A stretch of 39,589 nt of DNA from an uncultured Kiritimatiellota bacterium (GTDB lineage: Bacteria > Verrucomicrobiota > Kiritimatiellia > RFP12 > UBA1067), in contig CAKURH010000023.1 in the NCBI GenBank assembly GCA_934675625.1, positions 1 through 39,589 on the forward strand, given 5' to 3'. The position numbers and the translations under genes are program-made. A model generated the notes under the pieces. The model was not told the DNA's origin. It saw nothing but the letters and a program-made list of their open reading frames with translations, and made no database searches. The stretch's first letter is position 1; each line of letters starts with the position of its first letter. Shown here piece by piece: positions 16,555 through 25,162 of the stretch.

Positions 16555-17820
16555 ATGGTGAAGTGTGCGTACAAAATGACGGAACTTGGCCCCATCCCTG
16601 TGGATTGGAAGGCGAAGCGGTTTGATGAGTGTTTTATGCTTATGCGAAATAATACTTATGCCCGTGAATGCCTAACCGATCATTATGGTTCGGTTGCGAA
16701 TGTTCATTATGGCGATATTCTGGTTAAGTATGGTGCTGTTTTGGATTTCGTGAAGGACTCCATAACCTACCTAAAACCTGGAGTTAAGCCAAACAAGGAT
16801 TTGCTGAAAGATGGGGATATCATCTTTGCTGATACAGCTGAAGATGAAACGACTGGGAAAGCCGTTGAAGTGCAAGGGATTGGGGATGGGAAGGCTGTCG
16901 CGGGGCTGCACACGGTCGCCTGTCGTCCGCACGATGGGATCTTCGCGCCGCGCTATCTCGGGTACTACATCAACTCCGCGGCCTACCACAACCAGCTGCT
17001 CCCGCTGATGACTGGCACGAAGGTGACGTCCATTTCCAGGGCGGGTTTTGTGTCTACTCATGTTGCGATACCTCCGAAATCCGCGCAGGAGAAGATCGCC
17101 GAGGCGTTGTCGGATGTGGATGGGCTCCTGGCGGCGATGACGAAGCTGATTGAGAAGAAACACGCGATCAAGCAGGGTGCAATGCAGCAGCTCCTCACCG
17201 GCAAGAAACGCCTCGCCGGTTTCACTGGGAAGTGGGTGGAGAAACGTATTGGAGACATGGCTGAAGTTGCCACAGGGGCTACGCCAAGTACTCTATGCCC
17301 TGAGTTTTGGGGTGGAGATATTCGCTGGATGAGTTCGGGTGAACTCAATGATAAAATTGTGTCGGAGGTCGTGGGTAGAATTACCAAGGCTGGATTCGAT
17401 GCGTGCAGTACACATATGGTACCTGTTGGGTGTGTGCTCATTGGCTTGGCAGGACAGGGGAAAACAAGGGGAACGGCGGCATACAATCTCGTTGAGTTGT
17501 GTACTAACCAGTCAATAGCGGCCATCCTTCCCAACGCAAGTTTCGATTCCAGATTCCTCTATTATTATATGGACCGGCAATACGAAGAGCTGCGACTTCT
17601 GTCTGCAGGGGACGGGGGGCGAGGCGGATTGACTAAGGGGCAAATAGAGAATTTTTTCGTAACGATACCACCTACTAATGTAGAGCAGCACGCCATTTCT
17701 ATTGTGTTGTCGGATATGGATACTGAAATCATGGCGCTGGAGGCAAAGCGGTCGAAGTTCGAGCAGATTAAGCAGGGCATGATGCAAGAACTGCTGACAG
17801 GGAATACAAGGTTTTCGTAA
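16555..17820 (+). CDS. hsdS: type I restriction-modification specificity subunit
   Basis: 421 residues with two target-recognition domains (about 1-170 and 225-370), each followed by a conserved helical spacer (KIAEALSDVDGLLAAMTKLI, KKHAIKQGAMQQLLTGK; and at the C-terminus IKQGMMQELLTGNTRF). HsdS reads the bipartite DNA site and holds HsdM and HsdR. The spacer coding region (16,890-17,240) is GC-rich like hsdM, whereas the recognition domains, especially the first, are AT-richer. Such mosaics arise when recognition domains are swapped. The gene follows the Argonaute by 8 bases, so the SPARTA pair is inside the restriction operon. Confidence 0.95.
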   Translation: MVKCAYKMTELGPIPVDWKAKRFDECFMLMRNNTYARECLTDHYGSVANVHYGDILVKYGAVLDFVKDSITYLKPGVKPNKDLLKDGDIIFADTAEDETTGKAVEVQGIGDGKAVAGLHTVACRPHDGIFAPRYLGYYINSAAYHNQLLPLMTGTKVTSISRAGFVSTHVAIPPKSAQEKIAEALSDVDGLLAAMTKLIEKKHAIKQGAMQQLLTGKKRLAGFTGKWVEKRIGDMAEVATGATPSTLCPEFWGGDIRWMSSGELNDKIVSEVVGRITKAGFDACSTHMVPVGCVLIGLAGQGKTRGTAAYNLVELCTNQSIAAILPNASFDSRFLYYYMDRQYEELRLLSAGDGGRGGLTKGQIENFFVTIPPTNVEQHAISIVLSDMDTEIMALEAKRSKFEQIKQGMMQELLTGNTRFS

Positions 17821-17837
17821 TATTGTACAAGCATCAA

Positions 17838-18836
17838 ATGACCACGGAAACATTCCAGATACTCAATCGGATTGCGAAGGCTGAGAAGCGCATGCAGAAG
17901 AATGCGACAGAATGCCTGTGCCCTTCGTGCAAGAGGAAAGCGATCAGAAGTCATGCGTTACAGAAGAATGGATGGCTGTCCGGTATTGCAGAAGAGGGTC
18001 ATGTGATGGGCGTCCAACGGCAGATTGCTGCACCCCTGTTTAAGGCATCGCCTGAATCTCCGCCAGTGCCAGGGATTGAAAGACTTGGATTGAATGAGGC
18101 GTCGACTTTTTGGGGATATTGTAACCAACATGACACACAGTTGTTTGATTGCATAGAACGCCAGCCTCTTTGTAGGGGCGATGTCAAGCAGGTGATGGCT
18201 TTCCATTTGCGGGCGATGTCGTTTGAAAGAGTAGCAAAGCAGATGCAACAGGATGTGTCTCGCTGCCTCGCAACTACTGAAATAGAGATGCAGCGCCACG
18301 AATTTCTCGAAAATGAGATACGCATTAAAGACAGGTTGCTTGAGGCCGATTCTCGGTATCGGTGGAATTTGTTTTGGATGGATAGTAAAATTGCTAATTT
18401 CGAAGATGAGTACAGATTCAGATGGCTTGTTATTCCGAAGAACATCGGTGTCGCTGCCGTTACGATGGTGCCGCCGATGTCTGCGATTATGGAAGATCGG
18501 TACATGACTGCCCATAAACACAGAGACGGTTCATACGACGTGGGGAGACCATCCTTTTCGTTATCGGTAATCCCATATGGCCAAGAAACTCATGTTGTTA
18601 TGTGCTGGCATGAAGAAGATAATGATTTCGTCGCATCCTGGGAACGTGAATTGTGCTCTGGCGATACTCACAGGATGACTCATTTTCTGAATCTATGTAT
18701 ATTTGGGAAGTCGGAAGATTATTATATTCGACCTTCGCTGTGGTATGCCCTCCCTGGTGTGATAAGAGATAGAGTGTGCTGTTCATTGTTGCTAAGTTGC
18801 GAAGTTGATGAACCGCCAGCTGTTATATCAATTTGA
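17838..18836 (+). CDS. uncharacterised protein with Cys/His metal-site motifs
   Basis: About 333 residues, not recognised as a named family. Near the N-terminus are C28-PSC31 followed by AIRSH39, then GHVM, and later FWGYC95-NQH98-D. The pattern CxxC...SH...CxxHD suggests one structural zinc site, perhaps related to treble-clef/HNH folds; nuclease activity is not shown. The centre is helical and charged (MQQDVSRCLATTEIEMQRHE), and the C-terminal half is beta-rich and ends EVDEPPAVISI. The frame can also start at TTG 17823. Neither start has a strong ribosome site. It sits between hsdS and hsdR, 15 bases before hsdR, and is AT-rich like the SPARTA pair, so it may have arrived with that segment. 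Confidence 0.7.
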   Translation: MTTETFQILNRIAKAEKRMQKNATECLCPSCKRKAIRSHALQKNGWLSGIAEEGHVMGVQRQIAAPLFKASPESPPVPGIERLGLNEASTFWGYCNQHDTQLFDCIERQPLCRGDVKQVMAFHLRAMSFERVAKQMQQDVSRCLATTEIEMQRHEFLENEIRIKDRLLEADSRYRWNLFWMDSKIANFEDEYRFRWLVIPKNIGVAAVTMVPPMSAIMEDRYMTAHKHRDGSYDVGRPSFSLSVIPYGQETHVVMCWHEEDNDFVASWERELCSGDTHRMTHFLNLCIFGKSEDYYIRPSLWYALPGVIRDRVCCSLLLSCEVDEPPAVISI

Positions 18837-18851
18837 GAACGGAAGCTTAAA

Positions 18852-21800
18852 ATGACAATAGAAATCGAACGCGCTGTTCAGAATCGGGTGATTGCGCTGC
18901 TGCGCACGAAACTCGGCTATGGGTATTGGGGGAATCTCAAGGACCAGGACAACGGCAACATCAATGCCGCGGTGCTGGAGGAGTTCCTGTCCAATGTGCA
19001 GAAGCTGACGAAGGCGCAGATCTCGGGCGTTGTCGCCAAGCTCAAGCAGGCGGCGCACTGCACTTCCAAGACGGCGCTCTACAATGCCAACAAGGACGTG
19101 TATCGCATGTTGCGTTTCCCCGTGCCCGTTCCGACCGAGCCGGGCAAGCCGATGAAGCAGGCGTGGCTCGTGGACTGGAAGAATCCGCTCAACAATATCT
19201 TTTCGATCGCTGAGGAGGTCAGCGTTCCAACGACCGGCGGTGAGGCCACGCATCGACGTCCTGACGTGTGTCTTTATGTGAACGGCATCCTGTTCGGCGT
19301 CGTCGAACTCAAGAAAGCGACGGTGTCCATCGAGGAGGGTGTCCGCCAGAACTGGCGCAACCAACAGGACGGCGAGATCCCCGGCTTCTTCTCGACGACG
19401 CAGCTGCTGGTCTCCGGAAGCGAATCCGAGGGCATCAAGTACGGGACGACGCTGACGCCGCCGAAGTACTGGCTCAAGTGGAAGGAACCGTGCGGGAAAC
19501 CATGTGCGGAAAGCGTGTCCACGCCTGCGGAGGTGAAGAACGCGATGGACCGTTCGATCCTTCAGATGTTCGAGCCGAAGCGGTTCCTGGGGCTCGTCCA
19601 CGATTCCATCGTCTTCGACGCGGGCGTGAAGAAGGTGATGCGTCCGAACCAGATCTTCGCGCTCGATGCCGCCAAGCCGCGAATCGAGAAGAAGGAAAGC
19701 GGCATCATCTGGCACACGCAGGGATCGGGCAAGTCGCTGATGATGGTGTGGCTCGCACAGTGGATCCGCGAGAACCAGGAGGATGCCCGCGTTGTCATCA
19801 TCACCGACCGCGACGAACTCGACAAGCAGATCACCAACGGGTTCCGCGAAGCGGGTGAGAAGCCGCATCAGGCGACCAGCGGAGACGACCTCATCGCGAC
19901 GCTCAACACGAGCACGGACTGGCTGGTGACGTCGCTCGTCCACAAGTTCGGCATCGCGCGAAATCCGACGGCGGAGAAGCTCTCGGCCATCGACAAGAAG
20001 CTGCGCGGCAAGCCGACGGTCTCGCAGTACATGGAGCAGATCGCCGAGCATCTTCCCGCCGGGTTCAAGGCCAAGGGGAACATCTACGTGTTCGTCGACG
20101 AGTGCCATCGCACGCAGGGCGGCATGCTCAACAAGGCCATGAAGAAGATCATGGGCGAGGGCGTGATGCTGATCGGCTTCACGGGTACGCCGCTCCTGCG
20201 CGTCGACAAGGGCGAGTTGACGTCCGCGGCGAACTTCGGCACGTACATCCACACCTACAAGTTCGACGAGGCGGTGAAGGACGGCGTGATCCTCGACCTT
20301 CGCTACGAGGCGCGGGACGTCGAGCAGCAGCTCAAGGAGGACGTCACGTTCGACACCCTCTTCGACGAGTCGACGAAGTCGCTGACGCCGCGGGCCAAGG
20401 AGGATCTCAAGACGCGGTGGGCGAACATGCAGAACCTGTTCTCGTCAAAGGAACGGATCACCCGTATCGTCGCCGACATCTGCAAGGACATGATGCTCAA
20501 GCCCGCGCTCAAGAACGGTTGGGGCAACGCGATGCTCGTGTGCGAGAACGTCTATCAGGCGTTTCGGTACTATGACATGTTCGAGTATGGTGGAACGCCC
20601 CTGAAGGGCCGCTGCGCCGTCGTGACAAGCTATGACGGAAAGGCCCCGGATCTTTCGGAGGGGTATACCGGCGATGCGGCGACCGAGGCCGAGTACAAGC
20701 ACAAGATGGCCAAGTACATGTTTGGCGACCGCACGCCCGAGGAGTTCGAGGAGTGGGCGAAGGACTGGTTTATCAACCATCCGGGCGCGATGAAGCTGCT
20801 GATCGTCGTGGACAAGCTGCTGACGGGTTTTGACGCGCCGTCCTGCACCTATCTCTACATCGACAAGAAGATGGTCGACCACACGCTCTTCCAGGCGATC
20901 TGCCGCGTGAACCGGCTCAACGGCGAGAACAAGGATTTCGGGCACATCGTCGACTACAAGCATCTCTTCGAGAACATCCAGGGCGCGATCGAGGATTATA
21001 CGAACGGAGCGTTCTCCGGCTACGACAAGGAGGATGTCGCCGGGCTCCTGACGAACGACATCGAGGCCGGGAAGCGTGATCTCGAAGAGGCGCTCGAAAA
21101 GTGCCGTGCGCTCGCCGAGCCGGTGAAAGCGCCGAAGACGATCGACGAGTATTTCGACTGGTTCTGCTACGATCAGGTGGCGGCACCGGCGGAAGACCAC
21201 GCGGATGAACTGCAGAAGAACGCCCAGAAGCGCGAGGACTTCTATCAGGCGTGTTTCGCGGCGGTCCGTGCGTTTGCCGCGATCGCGGTTGAGATCCGCA
21301 AGGTGTACACGGACGAGGAGGCGTTGGCGCTCAAGAACGAGGTGAAGGACTTCGATCAGATCCGGGGTGCGATCATGAAACGCTGCGGCGACTTCGCGGA
21401 CCTGAAGCAGTTCGATGCGGAGATGCGGGCGTTGCTGGACGACTACGTGACGGCCTCCCATGCGACGAAGCTGGGGGATCTCGACAACTTCTCCTTCCTC
21501 GACGTCATCAAGAAGGATGAAGACGGGAAGCCGGAATCCACGGATACAGAGGAGACCGAGGCGGCGGGTGGCGAGCGCGGGGTTGCCGAGACGATGGCCG
21601 CGAACGTGCGCCGGTATGTCTTCCGCAAGCGCGAGACGAATCCGGCAGAGTTCCGGAAGTTCTCCGAGCGAATCAATCGTCTGCTGGCCGACTATCTCCA
21701 GGAGAAGATCGAATACAAGAAATTCCTCGAGGACATGGTGAAGCTCTGCGAGGAGCTCAAGGCCGAAAAGGAGAGCCGTGATCCGCGAATCGATACGGAG

Positions 21801-22046
21801 GCCAAGAAGAATCTGCTGGACAACCTGGGCGGGGATGTCGAGCTCGCCCTCAGGGTCTACGATGCGGTCGTGGCGTCCGTGAAGCCGGGATTCAGGACGA
21901 ACACGGTGCGTCGCAAGAAGGTCGAGCATGCGCTCGCGATTGCGCTGGCTGGGACGGATTACAAGTCCGCGGAGATCTACCGGATCGTCGAACGGCAGGT
22001 TGAATTTGACGGCGAATCGATGGATGTTGGAGCGGAGCTGATGTAA
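18852..22046 (+). CDS. hsdR: type I restriction endonuclease subunit R
   Basis: 1064 residues, usual for HsdR. The N-terminal PD-(D/E)xK nuclease is seen as D138...E152-LK154, within RPDVCLYVNGILFGVVELKK. The SF2 translocase follows: Walker A GSGK294S, DECH at 416-419, GFTGTPLL, and motif VI QAICRVNRL. The C-terminal helical region binds the methylase core. It translocates DNA from unmodified sites and cuts at a distance. GGAAG 7-8 bases before the ATG supports the start. All key residues are present, so with hsdM and hsdS the restriction system looks complete. Confidence 0.96.
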   Translation: MTIEIERAVQNRVIALLRTKLGYGYWGNLKDQDNGNINAAVLEEFLSNVQKLTKAQISGVVAKLKQAAHCTSKTALYNANKDVYRMLRFPVPVPTEPGKPMKQAWLVDWKNPLNNIFSIAEEVSVPTTGGEATHRRPDVCLYVNGILFGVVELKKATVSIEEGVRQNWRNQQDGEIPGFFSTTQLLVSGSESEGIKYGTTLTPPKYWLKWKEPCGKPCAESVSTPAEVKNAMDRSILQMFEPKRFLGLVHDSIVFDAGVKKVMRPNQIFALDAAKPRIEKKESGIIWHTQGSGKSLMMVWLAQWIRENQEDARVVIITDRDELDKQITNGFREAGEKPHQATSGDDLIATLNTSTDWLVTSLVHKFGIARNPTAEKLSAIDKKLRGKPTVSQYMEQIAEHLPAGFKAKGNIYVFVDECHRTQGGMLNKAMKKIMGEGVMLIGFTGTPLLRVDKGELTSAANFGTYIHTYKFDEAVKDGVILDLRYEARDVEQQLKEDVTFDTLFDESTKSLTPRAKEDLKTRWANMQNLFSSKERITRIVADICKDMMLKPALKNGWGNAMLVCENVYQAFRYYDMFEYGGTPLKGRCAVVTSYDGKAPDLSEGYTGDAATEAEYKHKMAKYMFGDRTPEEFEEWAKDWFINHPGAMKLLIVVDKLLTGFDAPSCTYLYIDKKMVDHTLFQAICRVNRLNGENKDFGHIVDYKHLFENIQGAIEDYTNGAFSGYDKEDVAGLLTNDIEAGKRDLEEALEKCRALAEPVKAPKTIDEYFDWFCYDQVAAPAEDHADELQKNAQKREDFYQACFAAVRAFAAIAVEIRKVYTDEEALALKNEVKDFDQIRGAIMKRCGDFADLKQFDAEMRALLDDYVTASHATKLGDLDNFSFLDVIKKDEDGKPESTDTEETEAAGGERGVAETMAANVRRYVFRKRETNPAEFRKFSERINRLLADYLQEKIEYKKFLEDMVKLCEELKAEKESRDPRIDTEAKKNLLDNLGGDVELALRVYDAVVASVKPGFRTNTVRRKKVEHALAIALAGTDYKSAEIYRIVERQVEFDGESMDVGAELM

Positions 22047-22751
22047 ATGACGGTATCGGGCATAGAAGTCGCGGTCGAGCGCAAGGCGATCAAGCACACG
22101 CACCTTTCGGTCTTCCCGCCGGACGCGCGTGTGCATGTGAGTGCGCCGCTCGACTTGTCCGAGGCCGATTTGCGGAGCTTCCTCGTCTCCAAGACACCGT
22201 GGCTGCGCAAGCAGATCGCCGCGGTCCTGGCACAACCGCGGCAGGCCCGACGCGAATACGTGAGCGGAGAGAATGTGTATCTTCTCGGCAAGCGCTACCG
22301 ATTGGTGGTGAAGAAGGACGAGGCGGCCGTTTCTGTTCGCGTCGAAGGCAAGAACGTCATCCTCGCAGGACGCGGCTTGGAGGCCCGTACGGCGCGTGAG
22401 GCCCGGATCGTCGAATGGTACCGGGATGAGCTGAAGCGCGCCCTGACGCGGCTTGTGGCGCGTTGTGCGGCGAGCGCTGGGGAAGAGGGCGAGATCTCCT
22501 TCGAGGTTCGGCGAATGCGGAACCTATGGGGCTCGTGCAATGCCCGGAAGCGGCGGATCTGGTTCAACCTGGCGCTCGCCCGCGTACCGATCCGCTGCAT
22601 CGAATATGTCGTGACGCACGAAATCGTCCACTTGTCCGTTCCGAATCATTCCGTCCTCTTCGAGCGGAAGATGGACAAGCGCCTGCCGCGGTGGCGCGAG
22701 GCGCGTAAGGAACTCAATGATTTCATCGCCCTGCCGTTGGGTGAGGAGTAA
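22047..22751 (+). CDS. YgjP-like zinc metallopeptidase (M48-related)
   Basis: 234 residues with the YgjP/DUF45 layout: an N-terminal beta-rich part (VAVERKAIKHTHLSVFPPDARVHV begins the domain) and a C-terminal metallopeptidase with WGSCNARKRRIWFNLAL and H191-EIVH195, the zinc-binding HExxH, followed by a third ligand candidate in NHSVLF. The gene begins directly after the hsdR stop, and this family is a common companion of hsdR in type I loci. Its substrate is unknown; maturation or turnover of HsdR is a possible but untested role. Confidence 0.88.
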   Translation: MTVSGIEVAVERKAIKHTHLSVFPPDARVHVSAPLDLSEADLRSFLVSKTPWLRKQIAAVLAQPRQARREYVSGENVYLLGKRYRLVVKKDEAAVSVRVEGKNVILAGRGLEARTAREARIVEWYRDELKRALTRLVARCAASAGEEGEISFEVRRMRNLWGSCNARKRRIWFNLALARVPIRCIEYVVTHEIVHLSVPNHSVLFERKMDKRLPRWREARKELNDFIALPLGEE

Positions 22752-22762
22752 GAAGGTTAGAC

Positions 22763-24265
22763 ATGAGCCTGGTACACGAGTTCTGCAAAGAGTATCTGAA
22801 CGGAGATCTATCGAAGCTCCGTTGGTTCAGCTTTGGACAACTCGCGAGGATCCCACGGCAGTTTGATTATGCCAAGTACGGGGCGTCGATCAGCGGCCGC
22901 TTCGATTGCGATGACTGTAAGTTGATGCGGGATGTTTACGAACAGATTTGGGGCGTGGAGTCACCTGATTGCCGCGGCGACACGATCTGCTCGTTCAGGA
23001 CGGTCTTTGGCAGGGAGTATGGCGAGGGAAATAAGACAAAGCTGAGAGATGACCAAATCAAGGGGTTCGCCTCGTTTAAAGGACGAGACTTGCCGCGTAC
23101 TCTGATCCGAAAGGCATGGGATTTCCATGACACCTATCATACCATCGGGAACTTCCTGCCCCTTCCGGACAAGAAGGTGGATGGAAAATCCCTGAACACA
23201 TACCGATACCGGCAGTGTGTGTGGAATGATGATTTCGGTTCATTCCTTGAAGCAGTCCGGATGTATCTTTGCGGCGAGGGGATGGCGTGTGGCAGGGCCG
23301 AGTTGCCGGAACTGTTCATCCGTCTCATGGATGAGAACTCATTTTTCTGGGATCGGTATCGCGGGACCGATGGGTTTCGCCGGTACGTGGCCGATTTCTT
23401 CCTGGAGGATTTTGTCGGCCCAGATGGAAGGGGCTTTCCCCGGAAGATTGTTTCATGGAACGACAAACGAGTACCCGATGACGAATTCGTGAAGGCCGCG
23501 TTTGACTATGTGTCGAGTTCTTCCGAGATGATCTATCACCGTGCGACCAGGATGTTGGATGCGCTTTCCTGCGGGGAACGCGCAGGCTCGAAGGATGACA
23601 CCCGGTTCAACGAAATGTGGGTGCGGAGGTTTGGCGCTAATCGTATTCCGACCAGGGCTGGAATGGAGCAAGCCTTCCGAGTCCAGAAGATGGCGGGAAG
23701 CCCAATGCTGGAGGCGTTGATTGCAGAAACGCGCCGTGCTTTGGATGCCAAACTGTACCATGTGGCCATTCTGTCCGCATTGACACTTCCGGACGTCTGT
23801 TCGTGTGTTGAATCGCCCGAGCTTCGCGATAACATTGCCGAACGTTATATCCGTTGGTGCGATGACAATCTTGATTGCTGCCGGGATCGGCCGGGGAGAG
23901 AGAATGGCGTTCCGAATGTCAGCGGTGAGGCGATCTACAATCTACGGAACAATCTTCTGCATAGGGGGAGTGCTGCCGTTGATCAGACGAAATTCAAACG
24001 GGATGACACCAATTACCTGGATCATCTTGTTTTGACGGCAGGCGTTTATGAAGGTTTGCAGGTCGCCGCGAACATCGACTTTCCTGAAGGCCTGGGGATC
24101 AAGGCGCGGAAGGCCGTCATCACGACGGTGGAGGCGCTCGTGCATTCGATCTGCGATGCGGCGGAGATTTGCTATCGGGAGTACAAGTCTGAATTTGACG
24201 GTAGCATGTCGCCGATACTCGACTTCTCGAAGATTGATTGGGCGAAGGAAGTTCCGAATGGCTGA
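22763..24265 (+). CDS. HEPN-motif protein, putative abortive-infection RNase
   Basis: 500 residues. The N-terminal half (FDYAKYGASISGRFDCDDCK, IWGVESPD, then NTYRYRQCVWNDDFGSFLEA) is a domain I cannot name. The C-terminal half is helical: LIAETRRALDAKLYHVAILS, LTLPDVC, RYIRWCDDN, then R395-NNLLH400. R-x4-H with a polar residue after Arg is the HEPN RNase motif, here preceded by the paired helices the fold requires. HEPN proteins in defence islands often cleave RNA once triggered. AAGG precedes the ATG, 11 bases after the ygjP-like gene, and its last codons overlap the next gene. Function is inferred from motif and neighbourhood. Confidence 0.65.
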   Translation: MSLVHEFCKEYLNGDLSKLRWFSFGQLARIPRQFDYAKYGASISGRFDCDDCKLMRDVYEQIWGVESPDCRGDTICSFRTVFGREYGEGNKTKLRDDQIKGFASFKGRDLPRTLIRKAWDFHDTYHTIGNFLPLPDKKVDGKSLNTYRYRQCVWNDDFGSFLEAVRMYLCGEGMACGRAELPELFIRLMDENSFFWDRYRGTDGFRRYVADFFLEDFVGPDGRGFPRKIVSWNDKRVPDDEFVKAAFDYVSSSSEMIYHRATRMLDALSCGERAGSKDDTRFNEMWVRRFGANRIPTRAGMEQAFRVQKMAGSPMLEALIAETRRALDAKLYHVAILSALTLPDVCSCVESPELRDNIAERYIRWCDDNLDCCRDRPGRENGVPNVSGEAIYNLRNNLLHRGSAAVDQTKFKRDDTNYLDHLVLTAGVYEGLQVAANIDFPEGLGIKARKAVITTVEALVHSICDAAEICYREYKSEFDGSMSPILDFSKIDWAKEVPNG

Positions 24266-24941
24266 GCGAGATGTTCAGGAATTCCCACCGAATGAAGTCG
24301 TGTTCACACTAAAGACTGAAGCGTGTGGGCCGATTGATCCGTCGAACCCGGATCAGTGCGATTGGAAAATATCGCTGAAGAACACTTACAAGGGTGCGTA
24401 TTTGCTCGGAAGCGAGGCTGGGTGTCGCTCTGGCGAGAAGCGACGTCATTTCAGGTTCATGGTTCCTTGGGATTGGGCCGAGTCGGTCAGAAACGAACTG
24501 GAAAACTTATCGGTTCCTGTCTCCCCACGGTTTGAGATCGGTTGCGATGGAGGATTCACGGAACTGATCTGTGACGGATATGCCGGGAGGTCAAGCTACC
24601 GTTGGTGGAGTTCGCCTCCGCAGGGCTGGGAACCGTTGGATCGTTTCGCGGTGAAGATGTTTCGGCTTTTTCGTGAATTGCGTCAGATGTCCGACCCGCG
24701 ATTCGATGCAAAAGTGCCGCGCCTTCTGATGGAGAGTTCCGTCGTGGGGATGAGTCATGTCGAGAGAATCGAGGAACTGACGCGGAATCTCGATTGTGGA
24801 TCGGAATTGGAACTCGTGCGAGAACCGAAAAACCGGTACGATTCAAATGCTGTCGCCGTTCCCTTCCGCGACGGGCGCACGATCTCGTCCCCGAGGATCT
24901 GCGTGGCCTTGGAGTCCGCGTTGAATTCGACAGGGCCCTGA
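24258..24941 (+). CDS. HIRAN-domain protein, probably frameshifted at the 3' end
   Basis: 228 codons. Residues 1-155 are not recognised. From residue 162 the reading is a HIRAN domain, a DNA-binding module of some helicases and nucleases: VVGMSHVERIEEL, LELVREPKNRYDSNAVAV (to about 201). The expected next strand (G-x-I-G-Y-V-P-x-x-L) is missing in this frame, which ends SALNSTGP. The frame +2 downstream reads HDLVPEDLRGLGV and goes on to 25012, matching the expected VPxxL segment. A one-base change near 24,873-24,885 would join them into about 250 residues. The ATG overlaps the stop of the HEPN gene by 8 bases, so the two are probably coupled. Confidence 0.65.
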   Translation: MAERDVQEFPPNEVVFTLKTEACGPIDPSNPDQCDWKISLKNTYKGAYLLGSEAGCRSGEKRRHFRFMVPWDWAESVRNELENLSVPVSPRFEIGCDGGFTELICDGYAGRSSYRWWSSPPQGWEPLDRFAVKMFRLFRELRQMSDPRFDAKVPRLLMESSVVGMSHVERIEELTRNLDCGSELELVREPKNRYDSNAVAVPFRDGRTISSPRICVALESALNSTGP

Positions 24942-25016
24942 AGCGATTCCAGCACCTCCATCACGAGGAGAAGTTCTGCGAACGGGACAGGTGGAGTAGA
25001 AACATGAGGTGAACCA

Positions 25017-25157
25017 ATGGCGATGCCGCAGAGAGACAGCAACATCGAGCAGATTCATCGGCTTGAGGGCTTGATCGCCTACGCCGAGGAGCAGAAGGAC
25101 TGGGATGAGGTGGAGCGGCTCAAGGAGCAGCTCCGTCGGCTGCTGGAGCGAGTGTAG
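25017..25157 (+). CDS. 46-residue UVR-motif-like small protein
   Basis: A short gene with GAGG 7 bases before its ATG. The product is almost one helical hairpin: IHRLEGLIAYAEEQKDWDEV then ERLKEQLRRLLERV. This follows the UVR motif pattern (the UvrB/UvrC contact helix pair: alternating leucines, acid-rich turn, LRxxIxxL). It could be an adaptor for a neighbouring protein. It lies between the HIRAN gene and the DUF5131 gene with gaps of 4 bases (counted from the HIRAN +2 frame) and 5 bases. Confidence 0.65.
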   Translation: MAMPQRDSNIEQIHRLEGLIAYAEEQKDWDEVERLKEQLRRLLERV

Positions 25158-25162
25158 GACAG

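Noticed and set aside
17823..17837. TTG start for the unknown gene after hsdS
   Set aside because: Possible, with AAGG 11 bases upstream, but the ATG 15 bases later is kept because the extra five residues add no motif; the choice remains uncertain.
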